64,000 bases of DNA, from positions 46,800 through 110,799 of the forward strand of contig NZ_SEWF01000023.1 in assembly GCF_004168285.1 (NCBI RefSeq). The letters run 5' to 3'. The position numbers and the translations under genes were made by a program. Source of the stretch: Emticicia agri (lineage in GTDB: Bacteria; Bacteroidota; Bacteroidia; Cytophagales; Spirosomataceae). Below, one piece after another: positions 9,346 through 17,521 of the stretch (position 1 is the first letter of the stretch; each line of letters starts with the position of its first letter). The notes below the pieces were generated by a model that ran no database searches, had not been told where the DNA came from, and saw only the letters and a list, made by a program, of their open reading frames with translations.

Positions 9346-9769
9346 ACCCTTCTTCTGCTACTTTTTTTATTTCTTCCAATACAGCACCCCACTCATTCTC
9401 TGAACGTTCTAACGCAGCATCGTCTTTAAAACCGTCTTGTGTGATAGTTAGCAAGGTTTTATCGTCTTGTTCTTCTACCGAATAGCTGATATTCGCATAG
9501 TTTTCGGGTTTTTCCTCGGTACCGCTAAGGTTACTCCAGTAATTATAAGTCAACGATTTTTCGGGCTCAAAAGCCAGTATAGTTCCTTTATCCTCATAGG
9601 GCTTATCATCCCACATACCAGAGAATACAATAGGGCTACCTACTTGCCAGTCTGTTTTGGTTTCGGTTCCAAACAAGTATTTCTTAATTTTTTCCGGGTT
9701 AGTCAAGGCATCCCAAACCTTTGCCTTTGATGCGCTTATCGCAATTGTTTTTTTCAGTTCTTTTGTCAT
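9344..9769 (-). CDS. SRPBCC (AHSA1-like) domain protein
   Basis: A 141-residue START-like fold protein: an initial strand TIAISASKAKVWDALTNPEKI, WQVGSPIVFSG, then EEKPENYANISYSVEEQDDKTLLTITQDGF and a long C-terminal helix. Bacterial AHSA1/YndB-type proteins bind hydrophobic ligands, and their cellular role is rarely known. It is the last gene of a minus-strand series with the GyrI-like and DinB proteins, a common association in Bacteroidota and Firmicutes. Confidence 0.85.
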   Translation of the reverse strand: MTKELKKTIAISASKAKVWDALTNPEKIKKYLFGTETKTDWQVGSPIVFSGMWDDKPYEDKGTILAFEPEKSLTYNYWSNLSGTEEKPENYANISYSVEEQDDKTLLTITQDGFKDDAALERSENEWGAVLEEIKKVAEEG

Positions 9770-9797
9770 GGGTATTTCTGGTTTAATATAGTTTGTT

Positions 9798-10421
9798 TCA
9801 CTTTACCGGCTCTCTCAATATCGTTCTTAGCTTTTCGGGTGCTGTTTTGTTGAAATCTGAAAGATAAATTTCATGGTGGAAACCATTTTTTTGCAGTTGA
9901 TTAGCCTCCGAGAATTGCATAAGTTGCTGCAAACTCTCAGGCTCTTTGTCAAAAGGCCCTATGTGCAATAGTTGTACACATTTGCCTTCGTGCATTTCAT
10001 AGAGTCCTACCTGATTGGCTAAAGCGATTTGCTTTTTTTCAACTACTTCTTTCCTTATCTGCTCAACTACTTCTGCCGTAACATATTCAGGCATGCGAAT
10101 CAACATTCTGTAGTGCCATTCGCTTCGGGGTATCCGAACAGGTGCATCAGCCATTGATACATCTTTGTACAATGCTTCATCAAACCACCAGAGTCCTTCC
10201 AGTTTTGCTACTACGAAATCCTTCTTTTGTGCTTTATAATAGAATTTCAAGCGATAAGTAGTAGCATATAAAGCCTGTAAGGTAGCTGCATAGTCAGGGT
10301 GAGAGGGGTCTCCTTTGCCTACAATTGACAGATACCTTGCCGCATCTATCTCTACCAAAGCAGGTTTGGTTGTGGCAGTATAGTAAGCCTTATATTGTTT
10401 ACTTAAATCTAATTTTTCCAT
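9798..10421 (-). CDS. GyrI-like small-molecule-binding protein
   Basis: A 207-residue cytoplasmic protein with the GyrI-like (SHS2) duplicated fold: an N-terminal Y-K-A-Y arm, VEIDAARYLSIVGKGDPSHP, WWFD, and the closing VQLLHIGPFDKEPESL with HEIYLSD. The 'YLSIVGKGDP' and 'HIGPFDKEP' signatures are typical of the stand-alone YdhN/GyrI group. These bind hydrophobic drugs or other small molecules. It sits 28 bases upstream of the SRPBCC gene on the same strand, so the two are probably co-transcribed. Confidence 0.85.
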   Translation of the reverse strand: MEKLDLSKQYKAYYTATTKPALVEIDAARYLSIVGKGDPSHPDYAATLQALYATTYRLKFYYKAQKKDFVVAKLEGLWWFDEALYKDVSMADAPVRIPRSEWHYRMLIRMPEYVTAEVVEQIRKEVVEKKQIALANQVGLYEMHEGKCVQLLHIGPFDKEPESLQQLMQFSEANQLQKNGFHHEIYLSDFNKTAPEKLRTILREPVK

Positions 10422-10451
10422 AATAGTGTCAGACGATTCGGCTTCTCAATA

Positions 10452-10485
10452 ATGTAGAGAAAGACTTGCAAGTCTCTCTCTACAT
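10452..10485. repeat. 34-bp near-perfect palindrome, GTAGAGA type
   Basis: The two 17-base arms pair throughout except for one A/C mismatch, meeting at TTGCAA. The outer arms read TGTAGAGA and TCTCTACA. It lies between the DinB and GyrI-like genes. Hairpins with GTAGAGAC-like arms are a recurrent intergenic repeat type in Cytophagales and cyanobacteria (general knowledge). It could also attenuate the downstream genes. Confidence 0.6.
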
Positions 10486-10508
10486 AGTCTGAAGTGGTGG
10501 GGATTAGA

Positions 10509-11003
10509 TTAAAAACTCTCATCGGCACTTGGGCCATAGCTCCCCGGAATCGGAATATCCAATAAGCGTAGATAGACTCCTAATTGCGCCCTGTGATGAA
10601 TAATCTGACTCAACGACATACGCAATACGTCAATCTTTGGCTCAACACTATAAATAGTATCGCCACTACGAAGTGTCCAGTTTTCCGAGAGTTTATCGGC
10701 ATATTCTTCTTTCAGATAAGCTCTGCCCTCTTCTACATTTTTCTCAAAATAAGCTAATAATTCTCCGGTGCTATTTACGTTTTCGACCTCATACGGATTA
10801 TTGGCAAAATCTAACTCATCGGTTGTCAATGTCATTTTTATCCATGTGGGTAACTCTGCAATGTGTGTGGCTAAGCGTTTAATTGTCATGCTTTTTTCGT
10901 GTGGTTTCCAGTCATACTTGTCGTTTGGAACAATCGCTAACATTTTGCGTGTGGTTTGAGCTTCCTGCTCCAATTGTCTTGAGAATTGCTGAATAATAGT
11001 CAT
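10509..11003 (-). CDS. DinB-family protein
   Basis: A 164-residue four-helix-bundle protein. The usual DinB metal-ligand His positions are visible: His in IKRLATHIAELP (about 48), and the pair in SLSQIIHHRAQLGVYLRLL (about 136-137). KYDWKPHEKS is the common 'W+PhpKS' signature. DinB/YfiT proteins bind a divalent metal; some are thiol S-transferases, others are uncharacterised. It heads the DinB, GyrI-like, SRPBCC series; the WYL regulator upstream on the same strand may control it. Confidence 0.9.
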   Translation of the reverse strand: MTIIQQFSRQLEQEAQTTRKMLAIVPNDKYDWKPHEKSMTIKRLATHIAELPTWIKMTLTTDELDFANNPYEVENVNSTGELLAYFEKNVEEGRAYLKEEYADKLSENWTLRSGDTIYSVEPKIDVLRMSLSQIIHHRAQLGVYLRLLDIPIPGSYGPSADESF

Positions 11004-11144
11004 TTTTTGCTGTGTTTTAGTTTACCTTACAAAGTAAACATACCCCACTGACAACCCTATGGCAGTCGGTTTTTGAAATTTTTAAAATTTTTTCAGAAAT
11101 TTTTGAGAGAGAATTTTGGACGATATTCACCAAATAAAATTGGT

Positions 11145-11270
11145 AGGACTACTGAGGCGGTAGCTAAGAAAACAGAAGGTATTTTTTCATCTCAACGGCC
11201 GACTTAAGTCGGTCTCATGTAAGCAATGATTCCTTTGATATCTTAGGCAGTGAATTCTATTCACTGTCAC
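11145..11270. repeat. Three-hairpin repeat element, copy 1 (degenerate)
   Basis: The core palindrome CCGACTTAAGTCGG (11199-11212) is flanked by an inverted pair (CTAAGAAAACAGAAGG on the left, CCTTTGATATCTTAG on the right) and closed on the right by CAGTGAAT/ATTCACTG. The same layout recurs at 32910-33030 and 46491-46610. The left outer hairpin is badly eroded here. Confidence 0.65.
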
Positions 11271-11282
11271 GGGAGGAACTAT

Positions 11283-11966
11283 CTAATATTCCACAGGCAG
11301 CGGATAGTCATTGAGTCTGATATGATTTTGCTTTCTGAAAGGTAATCCGGTATCATGAATGGTACGTATGCGTGAGACTTTAAAATCCCGGTATTCTTCA
11401 CGTAGATGGCACCAGGCTATCATGTGCCAGCTAAAAGCATAAAAAACCAGTCCTATAGCTTCTACCTGCCGCCTGCTGACTTCTTCTTTATTACTGGTAT
11501 AGGCTATATCAAGTAGATGCTTTGATACAATAGCATTCTGAATGGTACTCAGGTATTCAAAATCATTACTTAACCGCTGAGGTACCTGTAACTTTATATT
11601 ATCTGTCAGGAACTCTACTTTTTCTTTCTGACTGGTACGTAGAACCGACTTAACTTTGTTTAGCGCAGAAGAATAATGTTTTCTGATAGATTTGTCTGCA
11701 AACCCTGCGGTTACACTCTCCATCAGCAAAAGTGCATTGGCTTCTTCTATACTGAATGCCACAGGAGGCAGAAAATAACCCGGTACTATAAAATAACCTT
11801 TCTGATTCTCAAAACTCACCGGAATACCTAATTCGCCCAATGCCTTAATATCCCGATAGACTGTACGCACACTGATTTCAAACTTCTCTGAGATGCTTTC
11901 GGCACTCACAAATTTTCTGGATTGTAAGGTAGTTACAATAGCCATCAGGCGGTCTATACGATTCAT
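11283..11966 (-). CDS. YafY-type HTH/WYL-domain transcriptional regulator
   Basis: A 227-residue regulator. The N-terminal HTH_11 domain (residues 1-60) shows ISEKFEISVRTVYRDIKALGELGIPV. The C-terminal WYL-like part includes AIGLVFYAFSWHMIAWCHLREEYRDFKVSRI. WYL domains sense ligands, often nucleotides or nucleic acid fragments. Genes of this type regularly neighbour SRPBCC, DinB and GyrI-like genes, as here. Confidence 0.88.
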   Translation of the reverse strand: MNRIDRLMAIVTTLQSRKFVSAESISEKFEISVRTVYRDIKALGELGIPVSFENQKGYFIVPGYFLPPVAFSIEEANALLLMESVTAGFADKSIRKHYSSALNKVKSVLRTSQKEKVEFLTDNIKLQVPQRLSNDFEYLSTIQNAIVSKHLLDIAYTSNKEEVSRRQVEAIGLVFYAFSWHMIAWCHLREEYRDFKVSRIRTIHDTGLPFRKQNHIRLNDYPLPVEY

Positions 11967-12143
11967 TTGAGAAATATAAGTTTATGGCTCAAAAGTACTA
12001 AAGTATTTACTCCTTTAAAAACCCATTTTACTCCGGCAATTCAGGTCTTTGTCAGAAACTCCTGTCTTGCTGAGGCACTACTATATAATTTCGAATCGTC
12101 AATCATGTACAAGACATCATTTATCATTTAAACACCTTTAGAA

Positions 12144-12785
12144 ATGAAACGAATTATTTTAACTATCAGCTTTTTATCTTTAATTTTCGTCAGCACTTTT
12201 GCTCAGAAAGCCGAGTATGTATCAGCTATGGAAAACGCCATTAACCTGCTTAGTGAAGTTGAAAACACCGAAAATACCAAGCAGGGTGTGAGCCAGTTGG
12301 AGCGCATTGCCGCTGCTGAACCAAAAGAATGGCTACCTAATTACTGGGCAGCGTATGGTTTAACCAATCTGACTTTTACAGAAACCGATGCCGATAAGAA
12401 AGATATGTTGCTGGATAAAGCCGATAAATTTCTGGCTGCTGCCGAAAAACTACAAACCAACAACGATGAAATTGAAGTTTTGAAGGCCTATATAGCAGGG
12501 GCACGGATGGCTGTAGCACCGCAAGACCGCTGGCAGAAATATGGCGGTGCTGTGAGTACAGGTTTAAAAAATGCGTATAAACTGAATCCTGAAAACCCAA
12601 GAGCTAAACTATTAGAAGCGCAAGGTGTTTATTTTACGCCTGAAACCTATGGTGGTGGTAAAAAGAAATCAGTCCCTTTATTTGAAGAAGCATTGAGTAA
12701 ATTTGCCAAATTCAAACCAGCTTCAAGTATTGCGCCAAACTGGGGAGAAAGAGCCGCCAACTGGTTATTGTCACAAACCAATTAA
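12144..12785 (+). CDS. Exported TPR-like protein
   Basis: The 213-residue protein has a signal peptide (MKRIILTISF, cleavage after TFAQ). The mature region is alpha-helical with TPR-like spacing (AENA-type repeats: WLPNYWAAYGLTNL, LLDKADKFLAAAEKL, AYKLNPENPRAKLLEAQG), so it probably mediates protein contacts in the periplasm. It is the first gene of a run of five on the plus strand that ends with a two-component system; the next gene starts 18 bases later. Confidence 0.7.
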   Translation: MKRIILTISFLSLIFVSTFAQKAEYVSAMENAINLLSEVENTENTKQGVSQLERIAAAEPKEWLPNYWAAYGLTNLTFTETDADKKDMLLDKADKFLAAAEKLQTNNDEIEVLKAYIAGARMAVAPQDRWQKYGGAVSTGLKNAYKLNPENPRAKLLEAQGVYFTPETYGGGKKKSVPLFEEALSKFAKFKPASSIAPNWGERAANWLLSQTN

Positions 12786-12803
12786 TCTAAAATCTGCCTT
12801 ATC

Positions 12804-13385
12804 ATGAAAGAAACTTACACTTTGTTGGGTTTTTCTGACCTTATTCAGAAAACCGACACTTATTTCAAAAGAAATTTTCTTCTGATACTCTTTTTAGGAG
12901 CAGTAGCAGGCATGGGTAGATTTTTTCAGGAAGGGGGCTACTGTTCGATATCCTCTTCTACACATGGTATTTTAGAAGTTATCGTAAATGGGGCTCGTCT
13001 TTTAATTATTATTGTTGTGATAGGGCAAGGATATATGCAGGCAGGTTTCAGAAATTTCGTTAACCTGTTCAGCCTGACCAAAAGTAAATGGTATGCAGTA
13101 TGGACTACTATCAAAGATAATTTCTCGGCTAACTTTCTGGCTATTTTAGTTAATTTTATTATCTATATTGTCATAGCGGCTATTTTCAATATTGCATTAT
13201 TTGCTTTGTTTGATTATACCCCATTTTTAGAATGGCTGAGAGCAAATGAGTTAATCGGCCCTGCGGCATCAAAATGGCCTGTCCTCTTATTTTTTAAAAA
13301 TATTTCTATTATTCCGTTTACCCTGATTTTTGAGACCCTCTTTGTGATGTGGATTGTAGAACGAAAAAAATTAAGCAACCAATGA
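12804..13385 (+). CDS. Integral membrane protein of unknown function
   Basis: The 193-residue protein has hydrophobic segments at about 27-40, 55-75, 108-135 and 158-185, with cytoplasmic basic ends. I do not recognise a family. Its stop codon overlaps the start of the DUF4097 gene as ATGA, so translation of the two is probably coupled. The operon context suggests it belongs to an envelope-sensing module. Confidence 0.6.
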   Translation: MKETYTLLGFSDLIQKTDTYFKRNFLLILFLGAVAGMGRFFQEGGYCSISSSTHGILEVIVNGARLLIIIVVIGQGYMQAGFRNFVNLFSLTKSKWYAVWTTIKDNFSANFLAILVNFIIYIVIAAIFNIALFALFDYTPFLEWLRANELIGPAASKWPVLLFFKNISIIPFTLIFETLFVMWIVERKKLSNQ

Positions 13386-14410
13386 ATTACTTACCATCCG
13401 AAATAAAGACTGTCTCTGCTGAAGGTATCAGAAATATACAGATAGAAACTATTGTGGGCAATATAGAACTTCTGGGTAGCGACGAAGACCAGATAAGAAT
13501 TGAAATATATGCGTCTAAACGTCTGTTTATCAATTTTTTCAAAAAAACGCCTGTAAGTTCTATTGAATTAGGATATGAACTGGTAAATATCTCACAACAG
13601 AACGACTATCTTAGAATTGCGGCTCGCAATAATGGTTTCTGGAGATGGGACTGGCTGAGTTTTTTTCAGGTATCGTTCCGTGTTTTTCTTCCGAAGAATA
13701 TCAATGCTATTATGACTACTACAGTAGGCGATATTTCTCTGAATAACCTTATTGGCAAGCAAACACTCCGCACAAGTGTAGGAGATATAAAAATAGCTAA
13801 TACAACCGGAGAGATACAGGGAAAAGCATCAGCAGGAAATGTAAAAGTAGCCAATTGTGATATAAAAGCAGACCTTTCTACTTCAGGTGGCAATGTGCTT
13901 ATTCACCATTCTAAAGGTGAGATTAACAGCAATACCAGTGGCGGCAATATCAAATTAGATAATTTCAGCGGAAAACTTTATACCAAAACCAGTGGGGGCA
14001 ATATCAGAGCCTCTAATATTTCAGGTGAATTTAAAACATTTACTTTTGGCGGCAATATCCGTCTGGAGAATATGAGAGGCAATATTGGTGCCTCAACCAA
14101 AGGAGGTAATATCAATATTCAGGCAATAGCAATCAACGAGTACCTATGGCTCGAAACAAGCGGAGGGAATATAAAAGCACAATTGCCTTTAAACCAGGGT
14201 TTACAGATAGAAGCTGACGGTGCAATGGTCCGAACACCCCACCTGCCCAATTTTCAGGGCATTAACAGAACAGGGTTTGTGTCAGGTAGTACCAATGGCG
14301 GTGGCGCAAGTGTAAAATTAAAATCTTTTGGGGGCAATGTCAGAATCTATGCCCCCAAAGCTGAGATTTTTCCGGATATAGAAGAGGAATTAAAAAAAAA
14401 AACCATATAG
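13382..14410 (+). CDS. DUF4097 putative adhesin-like beta-helix protein
   Basis: The ATG at 13382 overlaps the preceding stop as ATGA; the longer open frame from 13349 lies inside the previous gene. The 342-residue protein is built from repeats of about 18-20 residues around a T-S-G-G-N-I core (seen at least five times), the pattern of DUF4097 right-handed beta-helix or beta-roll proteins. No signal peptide is evident. DUF4097 proteins are frequent partners of PspC and LytTR-type signalling genes, and here the gene lies directly upstream of the histidine kinase. Function otherwise unknown. Confidence 0.8.
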   Translation: MNYLPSEIKTVSAEGIRNIQIETIVGNIELLGSDEDQIRIEIYASKRLFINFFKKTPVSSIELGYELVNISQQNDYLRIAARNNGFWRWDWLSFFQVSFRVFLPKNINAIMTTTVGDISLNNLIGKQTLRTSVGDIKIANTTGEIQGKASAGNVKVANCDIKADLSTSGGNVLIHHSKGEINSNTSGGNIKLDNFSGKLYTKTSGGNIRASNISGEFKTFTFGGNIRLENMRGNIGASTKGGNINIQAIAINEYLWLETSGGNIKAQLPLNQGLQIEADGAMVRTPHLPNFQGINRTGFVSGSTNGGGASVKLKSFGGNVRIYAPKAEIFPDIEEELKKKTI

Positions 14411-14423
14411 CTGGGTAGACAGG

Positions 14424-15668
14424 ATGAATCTGGAGAAAGCTCCTGATGTCAGTTCAAGAACTGCTACCAATAATGTAGTTATACCTGCTACGGAAAATAC
14501 AAGACCTTACCGGAGAGAACGGAATAGCCGTTTCAGAACAGGATTTAAAAATGCTATCAATCGGCTTAATCCGCAGTTTGTATTATATACGTTTTTGTTT
14601 GCTCTTTTTCTTATTTACGGGCTGAATAGTATTTTGTATTTTTCTTTAGAGTTGCTGAATCCTACTTCTTTAGAAGCCGAACAAAACAAGGCCGTTTTTT
14701 TAGCAAACCTTACCACAGGATTTTCCTGTTTTGTAAGCCTGATTATTTTTATTCTGTTTATTGAAAGATTTCTTAGTAAAAACTGGTCGAAATACACCAT
14801 TCTGATAGTGTTTACTTATTGTATGCTCATGCTTATCCGTCTTTTTCAGAAAGCCTTTTATTTAATAGAAAATGACGGAGGAAAATACTGGGCACACTAT
14901 TGGAAAATAATGTCGGTAGAATACAATGCAAGCAGTATCAGTAGCCACGGTACTTTGTACTTGGTGATTCCGATGATTGCCGTTTGTGTGATTTTCTATA
15001 ACTGGCAACGGTCTAAAGACCTTGACCGGAAGATTTCAGAACAGGAGTATCAACTGCTGAACCTCGAAAAACTAAAAACCAAAGCACAACTAAACGCCTT
15101 GGAAGCCCGTATTAATCCACACTTTCTATATAACTCATTAAACAGTATTACAGGCCTGATTCATGATAATCCTGATAAGGCCGAAGAAATGACCATACAA
15201 CTATCGAAATTATTCAGAGCCACCACGGGTCGCTCTGACCAGAGTTTTCATAGCATAGCCGAAGAGTTAGACATTGTAAAGTCTTATCTGTCTATTGAAC
15301 AGATGCGCTTTGGCGACCGACTTAAATACTCAATTCACTTAGAATCGGGTCTTGAAAACATTAAGATACCAAGGTTTCTTTTGCAACCCATTGTTGAAAA
15401 TGCCATTAAGCACGGTATTTCTAAAATTACCGAGCATGGCATTATTGAGGTAAGAATTACCAAGGAGAATGACCTGATAGTCTTTCAGATACATGATAAC
15501 GGCCCGGCTTTTAAAGAAGATTTAAGTGGAGGATACGGGCTGAGAAGTATTAGTGATAAATTGCAACTGATTTACGGCAACCAGGCCACGCTACAAATTG
15601 AAAACAACGATTATAAATCCATTATTATCAAAGTTCCTATGGAGACTTTAGATAAAATGAGTGTATAA
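14424..15668 (+). CDS. LytS/YehU-type sensor histidine kinase
   Basis: A 414-residue inner-membrane kinase. Four membrane segments occupy about residues 50-75, 90-115, 120-145 and 172-195. A short coiled linker follows, then the His_kinase domain (PF06580 type) with the phospho-acceptor His in RINPHFLYNSLNS near residue 231. The ATPase part has an N box (LQPIVENAIKHGI), a DNGP G1 box and GGYGLRSISDKL. It should phosphorylate the LytTR regulator starting 18 bases downstream. The input signal is unknown; the TPR/DUF4097 neighbours suggest the envelope. Confidence 0.93.
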   Translation: MNLEKAPDVSSRTATNNVVIPATENTRPYRRERNSRFRTGFKNAINRLNPQFVLYTFLFALFLIYGLNSILYFSLELLNPTSLEAEQNKAVFLANLTTGFSCFVSLIIFILFIERFLSKNWSKYTILIVFTYCMLMLIRLFQKAFYLIENDGGKYWAHYWKIMSVEYNASSISSHGTLYLVIPMIAVCVIFYNWQRSKDLDRKISEQEYQLLNLEKLKTKAQLNALEARINPHFLYNSLNSITGLIHDNPDKAEEMTIQLSKLFRATTGRSDQSFHSIAEELDIVKSYLSIEQMRFGDRLKYSIHLESGLENIKIPRFLLQPIVENAIKHGISKITEHGIIEVRITKENDLIVFQIHDNGPAFKEDLSGGYGLRSISDKLQLIYGNQATLQIENNDYKSIIIKVPMETLDKMSV

Positions 15669-15686
15669 CCATTAAAACAGAAGATT

Positions 15687-16037
15687 ATGTTTAAGACTAT
15701 ATTAATTGATGACGAGCCTCTGGCTATCAGTCGCCTGAAAAGACTGTTGTCTCACTACAGTGCTGTTATCAGCATTATCGACGAAGCACATAACGGACAA
15801 GAGGGCTTAGAAAAAATTGAAGCACAAAAACCTGATTTGATATTTTTAGATATTGAAATGCCTTTGATGACAGGTTTTGAGATGTTAGCAAACTTATCAT
15901 ATATGCCAAAGGTAATATTCTCTACTGCCTACGACCAGTATGCCATCAGAGCCTTTGAAGAAAACTCGGTTGATTACCTGCTGAAACCGATTGAGGCCGA
16001 ACGATTAGAGAAAACCATAGAAAAACTAAAAAAATAG
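15687..16037 (+). CDS. LytTR response regulator, receiver-domain half
   Basis: This frame encodes the REC domain: acidic pair IDDEP, phosphorylation Asp in LIFLDIEMP near residue 55, conserved STAYDQYA and Lys in YLLKPIE. It ends at TAG 16035-16037, immediately after a run of seven A read as A-AAA-AAA. The DNA-binding half continues in the -1 frame from the same run (KKIEDKKED then the frame at 16061). Restored, the protein is about 263 residues, the normal length for a LytR/AlgR-type regulator. Either the gene lost one A, or -1 slippage at the heptamer joins the halves. Confidence 0.8.
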   Translation: MFKTILIDDEPLAISRLKRLLSHYSAVISIIDEAHNGQEGLEKIEAQKPDLIFLDIEMPLMTGFEMLANLSYMPKVIFSTAYDQYAIRAFEENSVDYLLKPIEAERLEKTIEKLKK

Positions 16038-16060
16038 AAGATAAAAAAGAAGACAATTCT

Positions 16061-16477
16061 TTGAACGCCAATCTGATGCAACTGTTGGAACAGTTTAAGG
16101 TAAAAGAAGAAGCACAGCGCACTCCGGCTCAAAAACAGACACCCGCCCATTCTATTTCGGTAAAATCGGGTGAAAGAATTCTGTTTATTCCATTAACCGA
16201 CATCAGTTATTTTGAGGCAGAAGATAAATATGTTTTTCTGAATACTACCGACGGTAAACAGTATCTGACTAACTATACCATTACGAATTTAGAAGAAAAA
16301 CTACCGGATAATTTTGTTCGGGTGAGTCGCTCTTCTATTGTTAATTCTCATCTTATTAAAGAGTTACAGAAGTATTTTAATGGTAAATACTTAGTAGTAA
16401 TGCGTGATAGCAAGATTACTAAAATTGAAACAGGCTCTACTTATGGCGATAACCTGAAAAGGCTGATGGAGATATAG
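16061..16477 (+). CDS. LytTR response regulator, DNA-binding half
   Basis: This is the continuation of the receiver half in the -1 frame; the frame is open back to the A-run at 16028-16034, and the TTG at 16061 is only the first alternative start. The LytTR domain spans about residues 25-135: ISVKSGERILFIPLTDISY, VFLNTTDGKQYL, and VRVSRSSIVNSHLIKEL, which is the usual LytTR recognition region. It would bind promoter repeats when the receiver is phosphorylated. On its own it lacks a receiver. Confidence 0.8.
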   Translation: MNANLMQLLEQFKVKEEAQRTPAQKQTPAHSISVKSGERILFIPLTDISYFEAEDKYVFLNTTDGKQYLTNYTITNLEEKLPDNFVRVSRSSIVNSHLIKELQKYFNGKYLVVMRDSKITKIETGSTYGDNLKRLMEI

Positions 16478-16494
16478 CGTAGCACGTAGTGGTA

Positions 16495-16920
16495 TTACGT
16501 GGCACGGGTTCCGGCAGTTTTTCCGATTATCCAGTATAACAAGAAACCAACAGGCCCAAGCATCAGGCAAAAGAACAGACATACCCCAACCCCTATGCGA
16601 TTAATGCCTTTGCTTAACGAGTCTTTGTAAATATAGGTACCTGCTACTAAATCAAAACACAGATAATGAATCCACCCAACCAGCACACTTTGTTCTTCTG
16701 AAAACATATTTTTAATGCCTGCCAGAGTACTGAACGACATAAAATCTAAGTTCCCAAGACTTGTAATTACATAAAAAGCATAAGTAACTGCCAATAATAC
16801 AGGAATCAGGTATGAGTCAGCTAATTTCTGTGTCCATCGCCAATAAGGCGCAAATATCATCAATAGCCATTGAGGCATTACCAAGGCATTTACAATAGAA
16901 AAAACAGTTTCCGGATTCAT
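16495..16920 (-). CDS. ABA4-like membrane protein
   Basis: The ATG at 16920 (MNPETVFSIVN) is preferred to a longer frame from 16962. The 141-residue protein has four hydrophobic segments and the ABA4-like signatures (MPQWLLMIFAPYWRWT near the start; GWIHYLCFDLVAGTYIY and GPVGFLLYW later). Plant ABA4 acts in neoxanthin formation; bacterial homologues are uncharacterised membrane proteins. The gene is convergent with the LytTR operon, ending 17 bases from it. Confidence 0.8.
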   Translation of the reverse strand: MNPETVFSIVNALVMPQWLLMIFAPYWRWTQKLADSYLIPVLLAVTYAFYVITSLGNLDFMSFSTLAGIKNMFSEEQSVLVGWIHYLCFDLVAGTYIYKDSLSKGINRIGVGVCLFFCLMLGPVGFLLYWIIGKTAGTRAT

Positions 16921-16975
16921 ATACTTTGATTTTAAATACAAAATACAGAAAATTGTAAACACAAATCAAAATCAC

Positions 16976-17431
16976 ATGAATAAACTTCTATTAACTGGCT
17001 TTTTAGCTCTTTCTAACACTCTTGTATTTGCGCAAAACAAAGAAATTGTCGAAACCAAGAATGCTCCTGTACCTATTGCTCCCTATAGTCAAGGTGTAAA
17101 AGCCAATGGAATGCTTTATGTAGCCGGACAAATAGGGCTGAAACCTGAAAACCGCAAATTGGTTGAGGGTGGGGTAGAAGCAGAAACCGTGCAGATTATG
17201 GAAAACATTAAAGCTATTGTAGAAGCTGCCGGAGCAAAAATGGAAGATATTGTGAATACCACTATCTATATGAAAGACATTGGCAATTTTGCCAAAGTAA
17301 ACGAATTATATGGCCAGTATTTCACCGGAAAATTCCCTGCCCGCACCACTATTGGCGTGGCAAATTTACCCGGTGGGGCAAGTATTGAAATTGCTGTAAT
17401 AGCCGTTTTACCTAAAATTCGTCGAAAATAA
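16976..17431 (+). CDS. Exported RidA-family protein
   Basis: A RidA/YjgF-type protein of 151 residues carrying an N-terminal signal peptide (MNKLLLTGFL to FAQ), unusual for an enamine/imine deaminase that normally acts in the cytoplasm. The RidA fold is complete: APYSQGVKANGMLYVAGQIG, the conserved FPARTTIGVANLPGGASIEI segment with the Arg that binds the substrate carboxylate, and the C-terminal Glu-containing strand. Periplasmic RidA homologues occur in Bacteroidota; their substrates are unknown. Confidence 0.9.
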   Translation: MNKLLLTGFLALSNTLVFAQNKEIVETKNAPVPIAPYSQGVKANGMLYVAGQIGLKPENRKLVEGGVEAETVQIMENIKAIVEAAGAKMEDIVNTTIYMKDIGNFAKVNELYGQYFTGKFPARTTIGVANLPGGASIEIAVIAVLPKIRRK

Positions 17432-17521
17432 GTTACAAAATATCTCAAAAAGGCATTTTTAATGTGAAAGATTAACCTTTTTAGTTATTTTTGTTTATCA
17501 TTAAGCCCTTCATCATAATTC

